Assembly: GCA_025963425.1 (NCBI GenBank)
Contig: JAOPUQ010000224.1
Span: forward strand, 1-6,820
Origin: Modestobacter sp.
GTDB lineage: Bacteria > Actinomycetota > Actinomycetes > Mycobacteriales > Geodermatophilaceae
Length of the DNA stretch: 6,820 bases
Direction: 5' to 3'
Shown here: one piece after another, positions 5,823 to 6,820 of the stretch
Layout: each line of letters opens with the position of its first letter
How positions within the stretch are numbered: the first letter of the stretch is position 1
Made by a program: the position numbers and the translations under genes
The notes under the pieces: model-generated
Seen by the model: the letters and a program-made list of their open reading frames with translations, nothing else
Told to the model about the DNA's origin: nothing
The model's database searches: none

Positions 5823-6820
5823 TCAGAAGTCGGCCGGCTCGGCCACCGGCGCCTCGACCTTCGGCACGCCGATGCCCAGCTTCTCCTTGATCTTCTTCTC
5901 GATCTCGTCGGCCAGGTCCGGGTTGTCGCGCAGGAAGGTGCGGACGTTCTCCTTGCCCTGGCCGAGCTGGTCGCCCTCGTACGTGTACCAGGCACCGGAC
6001 TTGCGGACGATGCCCTGCTCGACACCGATGTCGATCAGGCCGCCCTCGCGGCTGAAGCCGGTGCCCCAGATGAGGTCGAGCTCGGCCTGCTTGAACGGCG
6101 CGGCGACCTTGTTCTTGACGACCTTGACCCGCACCCGGCTGCCGATCGCGTCGGTGCCCTGCTTGAGGGTCTCGATGCGCCGGACGTCCAGCCGGACCGA
6201 GGAGTAGAACTTCAGCGCCCGGCCACCGGTGGTGACCTCGGGCGAGCCGTAGACCACGCCGACCTTCTCGCGCAGCTGGTTGATGAAGATCATCGTGGTG
6301 CCGGAGTTGCTCAACGCGCCGGTGATCTTGCGCAGCGCCTGGCTCATCAGCCGGGCCTGCAGACCCACGTGGCTGTCGCCCATCTCGCCCTCGATCTCGG
6401 CGCGCGGCACGAGCGCGGCCACCGAGTCGACGACGATGATGTCCAGCGCGCCGGAGCGGATCAGCATGTCCGCGATCTCCAGCGCCTGCTCACCGGTGTC
6501 GGGCTGGCTGATCAGCAGGGCATCGGTGTCCACGCCGATCGCGCGGGCGTAGTCGGGATCCAGGGCGTGCTCGGCGTCGATGAACGCCGCGATGCCGCCG
6601 GAGGCCTGTGCGTTGGCCACCGCGTGCAGGGCGACCGTCGTCTTGCCCGAGGCCTAGGGGCCGTAGACCTCCACGACACGGCCGCGGGGCAGGCCGCCGA
6701 TGCCGAGCGCGATGTCCAGGGCGATGGACCCGGTGGGGATGACCTTCATGGCCACCTCCGGCGAGTCGCCCAGGCGCATCACGGAGCCCTTGCCGAACTG
6801 CTTGTCGATCTGGGCGAGGG
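5823..6820 (-). pseudogene. recA: RecA recombinase, interrupted by an in-frame TAG in the Walker A motif (start outside window)
   Basis: RecA forms filaments on single-stranded DNA, drives strand exchange and triggers LexA self-cleavage in the SOS response. The frame runs without a shift from LAQIDKQFGKGSVMRLGDSP (at the window edge) to the stop at 5823. It gives 54 codons, then TAG (6654-6656), then 276 codons; with roughly 15 missing first codons this equals normal RecA length. Everything else is intact: IALDIALGIGGLPRGRVVEVYGP before the stop, SGKTT after it, Walker B IIVVDSVAAL, loop L1 PRAEIEGEMGDSHVG, loop L2 GSPEVTTGGRALKFYSS, KNKVAAPFKQAE, and a C-terminal EIEKKIKEKLGIG with acidic tail. 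There is no intein. The TAG stands where Glu68 (E. coli numbering) belongs, four codons before the catalytic Lys72. As written, translation would end at about residue 67, leaving no ATPase core. It may instead be a functional gene with a sequence error. Confidence 0.9.
6654..6656 (-). other. In-frame amber (TAG) codon inside the RecA P-loop
   Basis: On the coding strand the bases read GGC CCC TAG GCC TCG GGC AAG ACG, i.e. G-P-stop-A-S-G-K-T. The family has GPESSGKT here. If the ancestral codon was GAG, a single G-to-T change creates the stop. If the next residue was the common Ser (TCC), a second T-to-G change lies three bases on. The result forms overlapping palindromes CCTAGG (6653-6658) and AGGCCT (6650-6655). 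Confidence 0.95.

Noticed and set aside
5823..6620. A shorter RecA starting at the in-frame GTG at 6620 after the stop
   Set aside because: That GTG is an internal Val codon (HAVANAQ) and the product would lack the whole P-loop, so it cannot be a working RecA. It is only the open remainder of the interrupted gene.
6651..6656. Intein or selenocysteine explanation for the recA stop
   Set aside because: No inserted sequence is present, the flanking frame is continuous, known RecA inteins that I recall sit elsewhere, and the codon is TAG rather than TGA.
1..6820. Mobile element, CRISPR array, tRNA, rRNA or defence island
   Set aside because: No transposase, long terminal inverted repeats, spaced identical repeats or RNA gene is visible; all gene space is accounted for by housekeeping genes and one unknown.

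Overview
The window is very GC-rich with strong G/C bias at third codon positions, GTG starts, and TGA as the stop codon of every gene whose end is visible. The proteins look actinobacterial. The gene order (miaB facing away from a glutamate-type ABC transporter operon, with recX and recA behind it on the opposite strand) is an arrangement I know from Corynebacterium and relatives. Protein sequence and base composition would suit a Geodermatophilaceae-like genus, but that placement is an inference.

Layout, left to right: (1) 1-480, minus strand, the first 160 codons of miaB (tRNA 2-methylthio-N6-isopentenyladenosine synthase), cut by the window edge just after the first radical-SAM cysteine. 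(2) 481-658, a divergent intergenic region with short repeats, ending in an inverted repeat that covers the start codon of gluA. (3) 659-3952, plus strand, gluABCD: ATPase, lipoprotein binding protein, and two permeases that together import glutamate or a related polar amino acid. A strong hairpin separates gluB from gluC, and gluC/gluD overlap by ATGA. (4) 3953-4133, a spacer with few clear signals. (5) 4134-4535, plus strand, a small protein I do not recognise. (6) 4570-4614, a perfect 21-bp hairpin between convergent genes, almost certainly a two-way terminator. (7) 4641-5738, minus strand, recX, about twice the usual size because of an Arg/Gly-rich N-terminal extension and a Gly/Phe-rich C-terminal tail. 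(8) 5823-6820, minus strand, recA, lacking only its first codons at the window edge.

The most striking observation is in recA. The frame is intact and well conserved from end to end except for an in-frame TAG at 6654-6656. It replaces the Glu codon of the ATP-binding P-loop (normally GPESSGKT or similar, here GP-stop-ASGKT). Read literally, the cell has no full-length RecA. A base-call or assembly error, a strain-specific nonsense mutation, an introduced change, or stop-codon readthrough would all fit; the sequence alone does not decide. Otherwise this is an ordinary housekeeping region, and I see no mobile element, CRISPR array, tRNA, rRNA or new defence system.
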